A stretch of 64,000 nt of DNA from Lytechinus variegatus (GCF_018143015.1 NC_054741.1:64144697-64208696), one strand, 5' to 3'. Positions 51,397 through 63,737 are shown, counted from the stretch's first letter. Notes: generated from the letters alone by a model not told the origin. Translations and numbers: made by a program.

Positions 51397-53812
51397 GGGT
51401 TGATATCCCTTGCTGGCATCGAAGTCCTCGGGGGACTCTCCTTTCTAAGTTTAGATATTATACCTTGCTTTATTTTGTGTGTGAAAGTTAATTCGCATCT
51501 GTGTCATATATTCTGCCCTGTATATAAGAGCCTGCAATTAATGAAAGAAAGAAGATTATGGGAAATATTTCTGACACACTAGTAATTATCAAGGCACTAG
51601 ACTGTTTGTTCTATAGTTATGTATGTTGGTTTACGTTATTTTTATTCCTAATGATAATGATAAAAGAATTTACAATAGTGATGATAATGAGGGTGATGAT
51701 AACGATGATGATAATAATAGTAAAAGTAATGAAAGCTAGATTAACAATACGAATTATTGATGACAAATAGCAATAATATTATTGGAAATGATGATGATAC
51801 CGAATATACTGATAATAACAGTAACTATAACTAGTGTTATGAATTATAGCGTTCACATTTGTTAATAGCACTAATCCAATATAGGTAATACTTAATGACA
51901 AGTATTTCTATTACTTTGACAGTAAATACGAATTAAAATATTATTTCATATGAAGGAATTAAATAGACAATGAGCAAAAAATCCTTGAGTCAAGTAAACG
52001 AAAATTCTTTGCGACCATATACATAAAATATAAAAGATGATGATTTCACAAAAACTAACCTTCATGATGAATATTTTAATAGTGCATATACTTACAAGAA
52101 GAGGGAGAAAATTAAATACGAATGGATATGACTCTAAACAGAGAGCGGTCAAATTTTAAACAATTAATCATAATTATTGTCGTCCTTTATGATTCTAAAA
52201 CCCCTTTCGTGCATGCAGGTTGGTTAAGAGCCGACATTGTAGAACATTCTTAGCCAAATTGCCTCCGTTTGATAATGACCCATCATTCGAGTTTTCTGTT
52301 GACCATTCCGTTGGTCGGTAATGTTATGCTGCAGAAAGATAGAAGCTCTCCGATGATTGGCTGCTATCAATACACGAACCGCCCAATCACACGGTGAATG
52401 ACGTTACACCGTTGCTGATTGGATGATACTTGATAGTGCAGGAAATGTGGTTGGTGGTGTTTAGATTGCAGTATAGCGCGAAACACTCCGACCCTGTGAC
52501 GCATTGAAAACGAAGGTAAAGTAAAAGGACATTCCCCATTTTTAAAGACAATCATCTATAGACAATCCAGATATAGATTATTCTAAACACTAATTTGGTA
52601 GGCGTAAACTTGTCGTCGTATTCTTCTTCCATTCACAATAATCAAATCGCATTCTCTCTATTCTTACTTCTCTGTTTTAGCATATTTTCATCTGAATTCG
52701 ATATTAAGAAAACATCATTGTTGAAAAATTACAAAAAGACCCTTTTTTATTTCCAATCTGATCATTTCAACCAGGAAGGTGCTTAGATTTCAAAAAGTAT
52801 TGCCTAGGTAACGAAATCGCCTATAGTCCCATACGCCCGGTGTAGACTACACGATCCAAAACGACGCTTTGTTTTATATTTACAAATCGCATTTTCGCAT
52901 TAATATGAAATTACATGGATAAACGCTATACTATATTTCGCAATTAGGCACAATGCAAAGAATAATTAAATCGGAATTCTGCTTGGTTGCAAACACTGTG
53001 GTCGGAGTAAACTCCCGGAGTAAACTAGGATCAACTTTAAATCGCATCCGAAGATGACGTCAAGTTACGACTTGAAATTGAATTTACTTTTATTCCTACA
53101 CAGAGGCTCGAAATAGACTTGATTTTCTATTGAATTATTCATCCCGCTATTCTGGATTTGATCGTTTTAATAGGTGGAATTTTCATTCAAAATGCTTTTA
53201 CAATTTATTTGAAATCGGGTTGCAATTGATGAATGGTACATTGTGTACTGGGCTCTACATATATGTGCACTGACTATAGTGATTTGTGATTGGGGGCTAC
53301 CGCTCAATATTTTCCGAAAATAATTTTCTGGTATACTCAAATATAATTTTTCATTTACAGGTCCCTCCGTATATACATGTATATCGTTTAATGTCTTAAT
53401 TCTTTTAAAGGAACCATTTGAGAGAAATGTATACAAGATGGCCTTCCTAAATACAGAAGGTGATAATAATTGGTATTTGAACACGGTGCAGGTACTAATT
53501 ATAAACAAACAGAAATATATGACTTGAACTTAATTATCATCGTTTTTGTATCTGGATCGTCACATCCTAATCGTGTTTACTCAACCGTATACTAGGATCG
53601 GTCACGTAGTCTTACGTTACAATTAATTAAGGGAACATATTAATGACTCGTTTGTTTCTAAAATTAATCACGTCTTCTTTTTCTTTGGAAATATCCGTGC
53701 ACTTGTAACTTAACTGACCAACCAAACCGGAAGGAATAGATTTAGTCACATCCGACAAGTTGAATATCGTCCGGGATAAGACACGCAAACAGTATAGCCT
53801 ACCACTATATCA
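51397..53812. other. Intergenic, left part; possible GPCR 1 promoter
   Basis: Three CCAAT-type boxes lie close together (ATTGG at 52356-52360, CCAAT at 52382-52386, ATTGG at 52418-52422) about 1 kb upstream of the receptor start. Otherwise only a short GAT run at 51655-51720. No gene is seen. Confidence 0.4.
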
Positions 53813-54300
53813 GGGGCGGGACGGTACCATAGGGACAGGTGTTCACCCCCCCCCCCCCCCCGATTAATATAAAAGGAATTAAAATAAATGACAGAATAGA
53901 AAATATGTGACCAACATTCTGTTGAACATAATTATTTCACAATAAAAAAACAAACTTTGACCCATAGGGATTAGGCAAATTTGGGGGGCTTAACGCTCAA
54001 ACTTTTGGGTCAAACGCCCAAATTTTGGTCAAAACTGTGACCAACTAAAACCATGCATCTATTGTCAATATTGCCCAATGAATGTGTTATTTATTTAAAA
54101 AACAAGGTTGCCGAAAACAAAACAAGAGACACAAACTTTTCTGCAGCATAAAGTAGACATAATTTTATAAAATAAAAAAGTTTGCCGAAAACAAAACGAG
54201 AGACACGAAACTTCTCTGCAGCATAAAGTAAACATAATCATATATAATAAAAAATCCATAATTTTCATTCAGAAAAATAAATAAAGTCACATTAATGTCA
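53813..54300. repeat. Poly-C element fragment and a tandem pair
   Basis: CAGGGGCGGGACGGTACC and a 17-C run look like one end of a hAT-like element. At 54104-54255 a 75-bp segment (GTTGCCGAAAACAAAACAAG ... GCAGCATAAAGTAGACATAA) is repeated in tandem with few changes. Confidence 0.65.
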
Positions 54301-54443
54301 ACCCTTTTCCCCGAATCATAATGCACAGTCGTTGCCAATAGATTGGAACCACAGAGACTAGTACATGAGTACCCTATAATATCAATTACACTTTATGCAT
54401 GACATCATTAAAGTAAATAAAGAAATGAATGAATGAATGAATG

Positions 54444-54695
54444 CAGGGGCAGATCCAGGATTTTCCAAAAGGATGGCACATTTTTCCGAGGAAAATGTTG
54501 ACACCCCCCCCCCCAAAAAAAAAGTTTTAAACTAAAAATTAAGGATATTGAGTCCCCGAAAAAAGGTCTTCCCTTTCAAAGGGGGGGGGGGGGGGCACAA
54601 TTCTGTTTTAACGGCATTTTTACATTATAAATGTTAATTCTACTTCTCAAATGGGGGGAGGGGAGGCACATGCAGGCCGGCTGGATCCGCCAGTG
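54444..54695. mobile_element. Non-autonomous hAT-like element, CAGGGGCGGATCC family
   Basis: CAGGGGCAGATCCAGG and CTGGATCCGCCAGTG are inverse ends; AATGAATG flanks both (54436-54443, 54696-54703). Because the target is a GAAT repeat, the duplication alone is weaker evidence here. Confidence 0.8.
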
Positions 54696-54779
54696 AATGA
54701 ATGATAATAGATGAATGAAATGAGTATTGTTTTCAGGCAATAATTATTAAAATTGATGAATAAGAAGTACAGTTAAGGG

Positions 54780-55579
54780 ATAGGCCTACCTGACCGTACA
54801 CCGATTTTTTTAGTCGGGAGGGGGGGGGGGGATATATTTTTAAACTCGAAAGCGAGGGAGTGAAGCCTTAGCATGGAGCATGCAGGCGCTTTCCATTTTT
54901 TATACCTAATACCTAAAGGTTTTTTACCACACTTTTACAAATTTAGTGAAAATTTTCAGTAAAAGTGAACACTCAATAATCCACCCCCCCGCGTGCTGGG
55001 TTCGGACATCATAATTATGTACGAAAGATAGTGTCAATAGTATAGTAGGCCTAATAAATATAAAGAGATCAATTAATGATGTGTTATCATTCTAAATCAA
55101 TCAAATCAAAATCACTGATTAACAGATGTGACATTAATATTATCAATAAGGAAATTGTAAGAGAGCAATTAAAATAATGAACTACATGAAAAAAAAGTAG
55201 AATGAAAAAGAAATTGTTGAATTAGAATATTTATTCACATGATTCATCTGATTCTGATCACTTTAGAACATTGTATTCATTTTAGAAAATTATTTCATCT
55301 CCAAAAATATCTTTAGATTTGTAAAACAGATACTATTTAATACGAAGCAGTGGCTCCTATTCTACACAAATTTCCCGAGATTTCTCAAACAAATACTATT
55401 TATGAAGCAGTATACACCTTATTGTTTCTATCATGGGAGTCATTCAGACGTCAATTTATTATTTTTCAGACACGAAAAATTTCAGTTATGAATTCTACTT
55501 TACTTTCGAGTTCCTTTTGTAAGGATAGGCTTCGCATTAGATTTTTTTATTCATTTCAATTCTGACAGTCCATGTGTTT
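54780..55579. other. Intergenic, G-run fragment then nothing recognised
   Basis: An 11-G run near 54820 and a C-run near 54985 hint at another decayed element. No gene. Confidence 0.45.
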
Positions 55580-58140
55580 TTTCATGGAAGCAAACACGCG
55601 GGGTACTTGTGTCACACAAATCACTTTTTCTCTGATCGGCCGCTCGAAGATGATTTTTGGTTTCTTCACAGGGGTGTAGTCCTAATAGTCACTTCTTAGC
55701 TTTATTCTTATGAATAAACACAAATATCTAAAATCATAATCCTTACGTTATAAGCTGATCGAAAGGTACCTGTTAAGGAGTGCTTGCATATTTTCAAAAA
55801 CCAAATAATGCGAAGCGCGAGCTTAAAATTTTTGACATTTCTACATAAAGAATGCAAAATCTTAATATTTTTTGTAATCGTGAACAGGATATACACCTAA
55901 AAACGGGACACTGTAGATCATGAAAAGACTGGGTATATTGGGAATCTTCCTATTAATGTGAGCACAAAGCGCGAGCAGAAAATTAGTGATATTGTGATCT
56001 GAAACTTGATAATGATCTAATAGAGAACAAGTTGAGTATCTGAATAAACAGGCGCACGCGTGTTTCATATATTTAGACCTAGAATCTAGGCATTCTAAAT
56101 ACATCTTTTATCATGAAAATCAAAGCGAACGCAAACTATTTGATATATTATAATCTGAAAAAAGGGTCAATTTCAGCTCTATATTTCAAGCACTTTATAG
56201 GAAAACTGTGAGGTGGATATGGATCTCACTTAATAAAGAGCTGATTTTTTCACTATTATTACTTTATTTTATTTATTAATGACATTTATCATTGGTCAAA
56301 TCTCCTTTCCTTTATTATGTATGCCGACGATACCAATGTTGTTTATTCTGATAAAAATCTTTATCACTTATGTGAAACTGTAAATACTGAATTAACAAAT
56401 GTTTGTAAATGGTTTTGTGCAAACAAGCTTACCATTAACTATAAGAAATGCAACTACATTATATTCCGTAACTCCACAAGACGTATTGATCTTAATCATG
56501 TAGTGGTGAAGCTTAACAATAATTCCCAGAGTTGAAAATACTAGGTTTCTTGGCGTTATCATTGATAGTAATTTAACATGGATACATCACATAAATGAAA
56601 TTGAGAACAAAGTTGCAAAAAATATTGGAATAATATATCGTCTAAGTTTTTACTTGCCTAAAACTGTATTACGTACATTGTATTGCTCTTTAATCCTGCC
56701 ATATATTTCTATTACTGTAATTTAGTCTGAGCTAACACATATCAAACCCATCTTAAAAAATTATGTTCCCTTCAAAATAAAATCGTGCGTATTATTTCTC
56801 CAGACGTCAATATACCACCAGCAAATACCACGAATCTGTTTCATTCCCTAAAATTGTTGAAACTAGAAGACATCAACAAACTTCAACAATGTCATTTTCT
56901 CTACAGATGTTTAAATTCTCAAATTCCACAAAAATTTCGTGATTCATTTACACATGTTTACAACATACATCAATTTGACACCCGTTCAAATAATCAAATA
57001 TTCATTCCCAAACATAGACAAATAATCTTCCAACACAACATTCGTTATACTGGCCCCAAAATATGGAATGAAATTGCGGATTACATAAAAAAATCTTTGT
57101 CGAGAATCGGCTTTAAGTATAAAATGAAAAAATTGGTTCTGTCGTTATAATATAAATATTTCCATCTTACGTTTCCTTTGACTTCAAACATAATAACATG
57201 AACCATGGACAAATTGTTGTTGCGGCATTTATACTTTGCCCCCACATATTTTGTTGAGCATTCTATTTTATTTCGTAATTCATGCCCGCCTCCCCGCTCA
57301 CGTCTCCCTCTCTTGTTCCCTTTCCTTTTCTTTTCTCTGCCCTTTTTTCTTTGTATTGTGTATTGTATTGTATTTTTGTCTACAGGCGTATCCCGCCACA
57401 AGCCTATAAGCTTTTAGGGTATACGCCTTCTTCCTTAAACCTAATATGTACATATTTATATATTTTTTATAACAAATTGATTTATGTATGAATTCATGTT
57501 ATAAAAAATGTACTGAAATGGAAGAAAATAAATGTTTTATTTGAATTGAATTGAGTTTTAACGTAGGACCGGGACATCCTTATATATATGCGTATGAAAT
57601 GATGACTATCTTCCTATTCCTCTTGCTATAAGCGCGAGATGAAACAAAAGGAACAATAATTTATTACTGCCTATTGAGGGTGCGAAATCTGATGACATTA
57701 TGGCCTGTTTACTCGACATTCCAAGCACTTTTTTAATTATGAATAGGATGCATCAGTCAGTATATCTTAACGAGCCAAAAAGGGGATTTTAAGTAGTTGT
57801 TGTGTAATCAATATTGAGACATACATAACTCGCCAATCAAAAATGCGAGAGCGCAGCGCTAGTTGATACGTTTTGACAATCAGACCTGAAAAGGGATGTT
57901 TTGAAAGTTTTATGGAATACACGAAAATAATAGGTACCTGATAAAGTACAATTTTCGAGCGCATAGCGCGAGCAGAAAATGTTAATATTCAGACCATAAA
58001 ACGGATATTTTTACAGAGCACTTTTTAAAAATCAGTTCTTTTTATTTTCCAAGTCTTCCCCTCATTTTATTTTTTTCACTTCCTCCTCTTCTTTTTTCTC
58101 CTCTCTTTTCCCCCTCCCCCCAAGGATCTACCTATGCAAT
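55580..58140. mobile_element. Composite minisatellite element interrupted by a LINE
   Basis: Array units around AATGCGAAGCGCGAGCTTAA occur at about 55809, 55960, 56121 (decayed), 57630, 57844 and 57955, split by a LINE at 56264-57553. The left flank TGATCGGCCGCTCGAAGATG with GGGGTGTAGTCCTAATAGTC matches the left part of 60875-62568, and the right side (TTCCAAGTCTTCCCCTC ... CCCCAAGGATCTACC) matches its right part. Ends are decayed. Confidence 0.65.
56264..57553 (+). mobile_element. 5'-truncated LINE remnant (reverse transcriptase fragment)
   Basis: It opens within the palm: FINDIYHWSNLLSFIMYADD, the catalytic YADD box, then LTINYKKCNYIIF, then (other frame) TRFLGVIIDSNLTW, and after another shift a C-terminal part with GPKIWNEIADYIKKS (about 56785-57150). 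At least two frame changes break it. The 3' UTR has a hairpin (GGCGTATCCC/GGGTATACGCC near 57385-57427) and the tail is TTGAATTGAATTGA. The clade is CR1/Jockey-like, not certain. Confidence 0.85.
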
Positions 58141-58601
58141 TTAATCAAATTAAGAGAGTGCTCAACGGTCGAGAACACCTGACCGAAACAACTACTATTC
58201 AATTCATTATCCATCGTAATTCGAACTCTTACTCGGGCGTATTATTGAGCGGCAGAAAATTAATCCTCGTTTAATATCATGATTAAATCGAATTCATACA
58301 TAAATTATCATCTCTTTTCCGGTGCATGTAAAGAGATACAACAACTTACTTTACATATATTCGTGAAATGATAGCCCTACGTGGCTGGTCGCATATAGCT
58401 TCGCCATCCAGTTAATAGTTTTATTATACATATTCATTCTGAGCTTTTGATGATACCTACTACAACAAAAGATTATAATGTCGACCTCTGGATTTATCAT
58501 GGATTTTTATAATACCTTTCGCCAACTCGGCTAAAAACGACAAAACTTGATCAATTGTGTCAAGAAGAACATCGATCCTGTGTTATTTTAGGGATTGGCA
58601 A
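58141..58601 (+). promoter_or_regulatory. Upstream region of GPCR 2
   Basis: AT-rich with TTTTTATAATACC about 95 bases upstream of the start codon, a possible TATA-type element. No upstream exon or splice acceptor is clear, so the 5' UTR may be unspliced. Confidence 0.35.
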
Positions 58602-59588
58602 ATGATGTCTTCATCCAATGTAACTGCGATGCCAGTGGCGTTTGTTCCGAATCATCCCGTATACACCGGCATTTGTGTCACTTCTGCAGTACTTCTCGTG
58701 TGTATTATAGCCGTCGGAAACTTTCTAGTAGTCGCAACATTTCTGAAAAGTGACAGTCTTAGGGGACCTTCGTATCTTCTTCTATCAAGTTTAGCTGCAG
58801 TCGATTTCATGGCTGGCGTCATAGCGATTCCGATAGAAACTGTTAGGAGATTCGTACAGATTGAGGTGACGTGTCTTTACACATACTCACGATATTTTTC
58901 GGGTTTATGCTATCTCTTTGCCTCGAATTCTCTGCTTCATATCGTCATGATAACCTGGGACCGATATATCGCTGTTCACAAACCCTTTCGTTACGGAACT
59001 CTCGTTACCACTAAGCGTGTTGCGATCGGGATAGCCTTCAGCTGGTCAATCAGTATCGGGTTTTTAATAGGCCTTGTCACAAAGGAAGAAGATCCAACTC
59101 TTATTGCTAACTACTGCGCTGGTACTAACAATCAAACCGATCGTCTTACTCGAATCGGGATCATCATCATAATGATAGGTATCATTTTGTCAGCATTGAC
59201 TTTGATCACGCTCAACATGTTAATTCTACGCACAGCAATGCAGCATGCGCGTAGAATCGCACAGATGGAACGCGCAGTGGGCCAAAGGGAGGACGAAACA
59301 AGGTCTCGTGTTAAGGCATCGCAGATAGTAACAACCATCACTCTCGCGTTTTTCATTTGTTACATACCAACAAGTGTGTTTCATATCATTCTCGGTGTCG
59401 ACATCGAAGGCCGTCTCTACAGTCGACCTGCAGATGACGTCACAGCATTCATATTTTTCTGCGGCTCTGCAGTGAATCCTGTTATATACTGTTACCGCGA
59501 TCGTGTGTTTCGCGATAAGGCTCTCCGGTATTTCAAGGACAAGTCCGTCTGGAGAAAATTATGTTCTGCTGAATCCACGTTTGCTTAA
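58602..59588 (+). CDS. Class A (rhodopsin-like) G protein-coupled receptor, single exon
   Basis: 328 residues from the ATG pair at 58602/58605 to TAA at 59586-59588. Landmarks: NVT glycosylation site at 6-8, GN at 39-40 (TM1), Asp68 in AAVDFMAG (TM2), WDRYIAVHKPFRY with DRY at 120-122 (TM3), Cys172 and NQT (177) in the second extracellular loop, CYIP at 253-256 (TM6), NPVIY at 292-296 (TM7) and a basic helix 8 (RDRVFRDKALRYF). The third inner loop is medium length and charged; the C-tail is short. All activation motifs are present, so a working receptor is likely. The ligand is unknown; the overall look is that of small-molecule/amine-like or sea-urchin chemosensory receptors, which are known to be single-exon and expanded. 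The neighbour GPCR 1 is divergent and transcribed away from it. Confidence 0.93.
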   Translation: MMSSSNVTAMPVAFVPNHPVYTGICVTSAVLLVCIIAVGNFLVVATFLKSDSLRGPSYLLLSSLAAVDFMAGVIAIPIETVRRFVQIEVTCLYTYSRYFSGLCYLFASNSLLHIVMITWDRYIAVHKPFRYGTLVTTKRVAIGIAFSWSISIGFLIGLVTKEEDPTLIANYCAGTNNQTDRLTRIGIIIIMIGIILSALTLITLNMLILRTAMQHARRIAQMERAVGQREDETRSRVKASQIVTTITLAFFICYIPTSVFHIILGVDIEGRLYSRPADDVTAFIFFCGSAVNPVIYCYRDRVFRDKALRYFKDKSVWRKLCSAESTFA

Positions 59589-60009
59589 CTCTGGTCTGTG
59601 TCCATCCATGGACCTATATTGGAAGCTTCATCAAGAAATTAGAGTTCAAAGGCGACTGTTTCTAGTTTTGATAACATTTATGGAAAGGACATTGGACATG
59701 ACATTGCACAATGATTCTCCCCAGAGGTATACAGGTTAGCCCCGCCTACCTCTTATTTACACCTCTGTTACCTGTTTAAGTGGATATGCGAATGTCACAC
59801 CAATGCAAGGAATTCGCTCCCAAACAAACCGATGGTACTTCATTGGAAATGATGTACTATGGTGGACTCCATGCAGTTGGTATTTTTCGTTTCGTTTTCA
59901 CAGTTGCACCTGATATTGTAAAAATGACATGGCAAAATATGTTATTATAATGATGATAATATTATAGGTATATTTAACCAGGGAAGCCACTTCAGTTCTG
60001 GAAACTGTT
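59589..60009. other. 3' flank of GPCR 2
   Basis: Probable 3' UTR and intergenic sequence. No AATAAA is evident within 300 bases of the stop. Confidence 0.4.
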
Positions 60010-60135
60010 CTCCCAGCGGGCCCTGCTAGGCGGCTTTAGCTGAGCTACCTATAAAGGCGCTCAAGCATCCAAGGAATTTCTTCTTACCGGGTACCCATTC
60101 ACCTCACCTGGGTTGAGTGCAGCACAATGTGGAAA
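60010..60135 (-). mobile_element. SINE-like repeat, copy 2
   Basis: On the minus strand it reads TGTGCTGCACTCAACCCAGG, TGAGGTGAATGGGTACCCGG, ATGCTTGAGCGCC, then GGTAGCTCAGCTAAAGCC, collinear with copy 1 at 42148-42260. A box-like GTAGCTCAGC hints at tRNA descent. Confidence 0.65.
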
Positions 60136-60874
60136 ATGACCTCAGGTGTTTATTTTTTAAAGTAAAAAGAAGGGCTTGCCGAAATGTGATCAATGATACG
60201 TCTACCATTCAAATAACTAGTTTTGTTTCATTAACAAAGCGTATACATGTTTTACGCCATACACAGGTGGCTCGACGAGTGAAAATAGATCGCATAATGA
60301 ACTAATGTGCTTGCATCATTTTGTATTCCATTTTATTACCGACTTATCTGGAACCATTAATATGCAAACAAACCCAACATAATATAGGACGCGCTGGGTA
60401 TACCCTTTGAATTGCCGTCTTCAACTCCGCGCAAGGACAGAATGTAAAAGCAATTCCATTCTCTATATTATGTTGGAGCCAATTTGTCGAATGGACCCCC
60501 TGTAAATGTCCAGATTGTACAGTTTAAGGCTTGGTCCCACTGCACTTATTGATGCAGAGAGGATGTAAAGCGGAAAAGGATCTTGCCATCTGTTAGAAAC
60601 CGTTATGAATCCTTTGTGTACTCTTTGCATACGTGTTTCATATCGCTGTATCCATCGAGCATTCGTCCACAGTGATTTCATTATTCGCCCATTTTGTCCA
60701 TTGTCTGGAGCGGATGAAAACGGATGGAGCCACCCCGAAATTTTGCTTGGCCGCTGTATCCGTTGTGAATAAGTACTCTGTCCGTCGGCAAGTGGAACCA
60801 GGCCTTAAGATTAAGTAAAAATACAAAGCCTATATATCATAATGATGCAGTAGCATTTGAATAGTGCTATCCAT
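60136..60874. other. No feature seen
   Basis: No gene or element borders. Short frames here (60117-60305, 60633-60818) show no family features. Confidence 0.5.
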
Positions 60875-62568
60875 CAGGGGCGGATCCAGCTTTCGCCAAT
60901 AGGGGGGGGGGGGGCCGAAAAATATTTTGATCAACATTTTTCTCGATTGGCCGCTACAATCTGGCCTTTTTTTGTTGGTTTTTCAGGGGGTAGTCCTAAC
61001 TAAAGACTGAAGTTTTAAGTATATGTTAGTTTTTATTGCTATAAACAATATACGGTATCTCATGTGGTCTTAATATATAATGCGAGCGCGAAGTGCGAGC
61101 TAAAAATCTTTGATATTTTATGTCCTTAGAACTGAAGATTCAGAGCAGTTTTTATAATCATGAACAAAGATAAGTATCCAACTAAACAATGCGAGCGCGA
61201 AGCGCGAGCCGAAATTTTATCATATAGTAACGTGAAAAGTGACTCAATTAGGACTGTTTTTAGTGATTAATGAAGAGGATACAAGTATCACCAATTAAAT
61301 AATGAGAGTGCGAAGCGCGAGTTCAAAATTTCTGATATTCCGACCTGAAAAAAATGAACAGTCTAAGCGCGTTTTTATTTAAATAAACAAGCTGTGTGTC
61401 TCAAACAATTAAATGCAAGCGCGAAGCATGAGCTTAATTTTTTGATATACTGACATGATAAAGGAGCATTTTGACAAATTTTGGTAAGAATTTCCAAAGA
61501 GCATAGGTTCTCACAAATCAAACGATGCGAGCGCGCAGCGCGAGCTGAACATTTTGATACACATTAAAGGGGAATGAAACCTTTGGAACAAATAGGCTTG
61601 TGTAGAAACAGAAAAATCAAAGAATAAGAATAAAGAAAGTTTGAGAAAAATCGGACAAATAGTGAGAAAGTTATGAGCATTTGAATATTGCAATCACTAA
61701 TGCTATGGATATCCTCACATTGGCAATGCTACAAGGATGTGTGATGTCACTGATGAACAACATTTCCTTTGGTGGACTGTAAAATACCCTCAAAATGTCT
61801 CTTTTTGCTTTTTCTTATGATGAAACAAACCCTTTATCCATGATGTATTCTTAAAAAATATGTATTACATGCCCTCATGTAGACAGAACACATGATTTAT
61901 GGATAGATGTGATAAAAGAGGCAATTCTAGTGAAATATATACTAAAGTAATGGGGAGAGTTGTTCACAAGTGACATCACACATCTTTGTCGCATTGCCAA
62001 TTTGCTATCTCCATAGCATCAGTGATCTCAATATTCAAATGCTCATAACTTTCTCATTATTTGTCCGATTTTCCTCAAACTTTCGTTGATCTGTTTCTTT
62101 GATTTTTATGTTTTCACACAAGCTATCTTGTTCCAATGGTTTCATTCTCCTTTAACAATTTGTGTAAATCAAACAAAATAATGAAAGCTTGATGTGCGAG
62201 CTAAAAAAATGTGTGCAAATTGATATCAGAACTGGATATATTGTATATATATTGGTTATATATTAGTGTCATTTAACCCTCTTGAATGGGATTCATTACA
62301 CAGGCAATGCGAGCGCGAAGCGCGAGCGAAAAATTTTATATAAAGTCTATTTTCCAATTCTTCCCCTCACCTTTTTTTTTGGTTTCCTTTCGGGGTCGGA
62401 CCGGTCGTTACGAGGCTGTAAATTACACATCATGGGTAAAATACCTCTTTCTTACTTTTCTTTCTGTTTTTCGTAGTTTCTATCAAGGTAAAGAGTACAC
62501 TTTTTCTGCAGGTTGTCAAAAAATAGGGGGGGGGGGGCCGGCTCGGCCCCCTCCTGGATCCGCGCCTG
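60875..62568. mobile_element. Composite element with ~110-bp palindromic minisatellite, CAGGGGCGGATCC ends
   Basis: CAGGGGCGGATCC and GGATCCGCGCCTG are inverse ends. Units with the core TGCGAGCGCGAAGCGCGAGC or variants start near 61081, 61191, 61306, 61413 and 61526, about 107-115 bp apart, each followed by an AAATTTTTGATAT and GACCTGAAAA-type stretch; another lies at 62310. A TTAA foldback (61564-62155) sits within the array. No transposase. Confidence 0.85.
61564..62155. mobile_element. TTAA-bounded long foldback element, nested
   Basis: AGGGGAATGAAACCTTTGGA and the inverse of CCAATGGTTTCATTCTCCT are ends, with TTAA at both borders. The arms mirror each other for over 200 bp (AGTGAGAAAGTTATGAGCAT; ATGCTCATAACTTTCTCATT). 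It is inserted in the composite element 60875-62568. Confidence 0.92.
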
Positions 62569-63184
62569 TCCATGTATCTATACTTTTTATATTATCATCA
62601 GTTTATCTATATGCCCAATTACAATCAGACTTCTAATTACCTTCATAAATTTTGTTGAATTATTTACTATGTCAATAATATCATATACACTTAAGTTTAT
62701 ATTTTACTGTTATTGTGTTGTCTATAGGATAACTATTCTAATTTCATCGTTTCCTCAAAAATTGAATATGTTATCTTTGAATAATCTTTGTATTAGTGAT
62801 ATTTCTTATTTGAATGTTATTGAATTCATTCATTGTTTAGAGCCTAAGTTACTCTTTATCTTTTTATGTACATATTGTCTTTTTATGTAAATAGTACCAA
62901 TCTGAGCTTGTTATTCTGTATAAGGATATTTAAATAAATAAAATAATGAATAATATTTCTAAAGATCATTCCAGGGTGGATCCTATTCAAATAGTTAGAT
63001 GAGGGACCCGTCTTGCAAAGAGTTATACGATTTATCTGATTATCTTAAGCTATATGGAAATCCAACAATGTCATGATATTTCTTCCTCCAGGAAATTTGC
63101 ACGATGTCCTTTGTAAACACAAAGACGCACTTTGAATTTTCAAGAAAACAATGAATGTATGATTATACATCACCCCTAGAGTAT
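62569..63184. other. No feature seen
   Basis: AT-rich intergenic DNA. The hydrophobic open frame at 62513-62890 lacks any family pattern. Confidence 0.5.
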
Positions 63185-63420
63185 ACACTGCAAAAACTGC
63201 GGTGTTGATTAAAAACTTGTCCGGAATCTATATATGACCACGCCAATGTACACCGGTTTGGTTTTGAAATTATTCCAGATAGGTGTTTATACAACACCAA
63301 CAAGGGCGCCGGAAGCGGGGGGGGGGCAGGGGGGGCACTTGCCCCCCCCCAACGAAAATTTTTGGGGGGCAAAACGAGATTTTGCCCCCCCCCCAATGTG
63401 CCCCCTAAAAGTAAAAAAAT
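63185..63420. repeat. Fragments of TAACACC-type and poly-G/poly-C elements
   Basis: ACACTGCAAAAACTGCGGTG repeats one end of 42628-42845. From 63303 GGGCGCCGGAAGCGGGG with several G and C runs looks like a hAT-like element, but I could not place both ends. Confidence 0.5.
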
Positions 63421-63737
63421 GATATTATTTAAGGACAAAAGTAAACGATGAAGGCACTTTTCTGCCTAAGAATTGTCATTTCCATTGTCAAAAATGAAAA
63501 AATTTCGCCCCTGACGGGGCAATTACACATCATAGTAAGCCTTACGTCTTTTGACGAATATGTCCCTCTGTGAAACATACCTTTGATAAGCGCCTTTTCC
63601 ATCTTATTACAGTGTGATAACGTTTAACCTTTTAATGAATACATTTCAGACTAAACCGAATGGCAAATTGAAAGTGGTTCACCAATGCTGTGTCGGCTAA
63701 CAAACGCGCGGTCGCCCAGAAACGCTCAGACCGGGGT

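Noticed and set aside
52355-52425. Three CCAAT boxes as a defined GPCR 1 promoter
   Set aside because: They are about 1 kb upstream of the start codon, with no transcript start evidence; mentioned only as a possibility.
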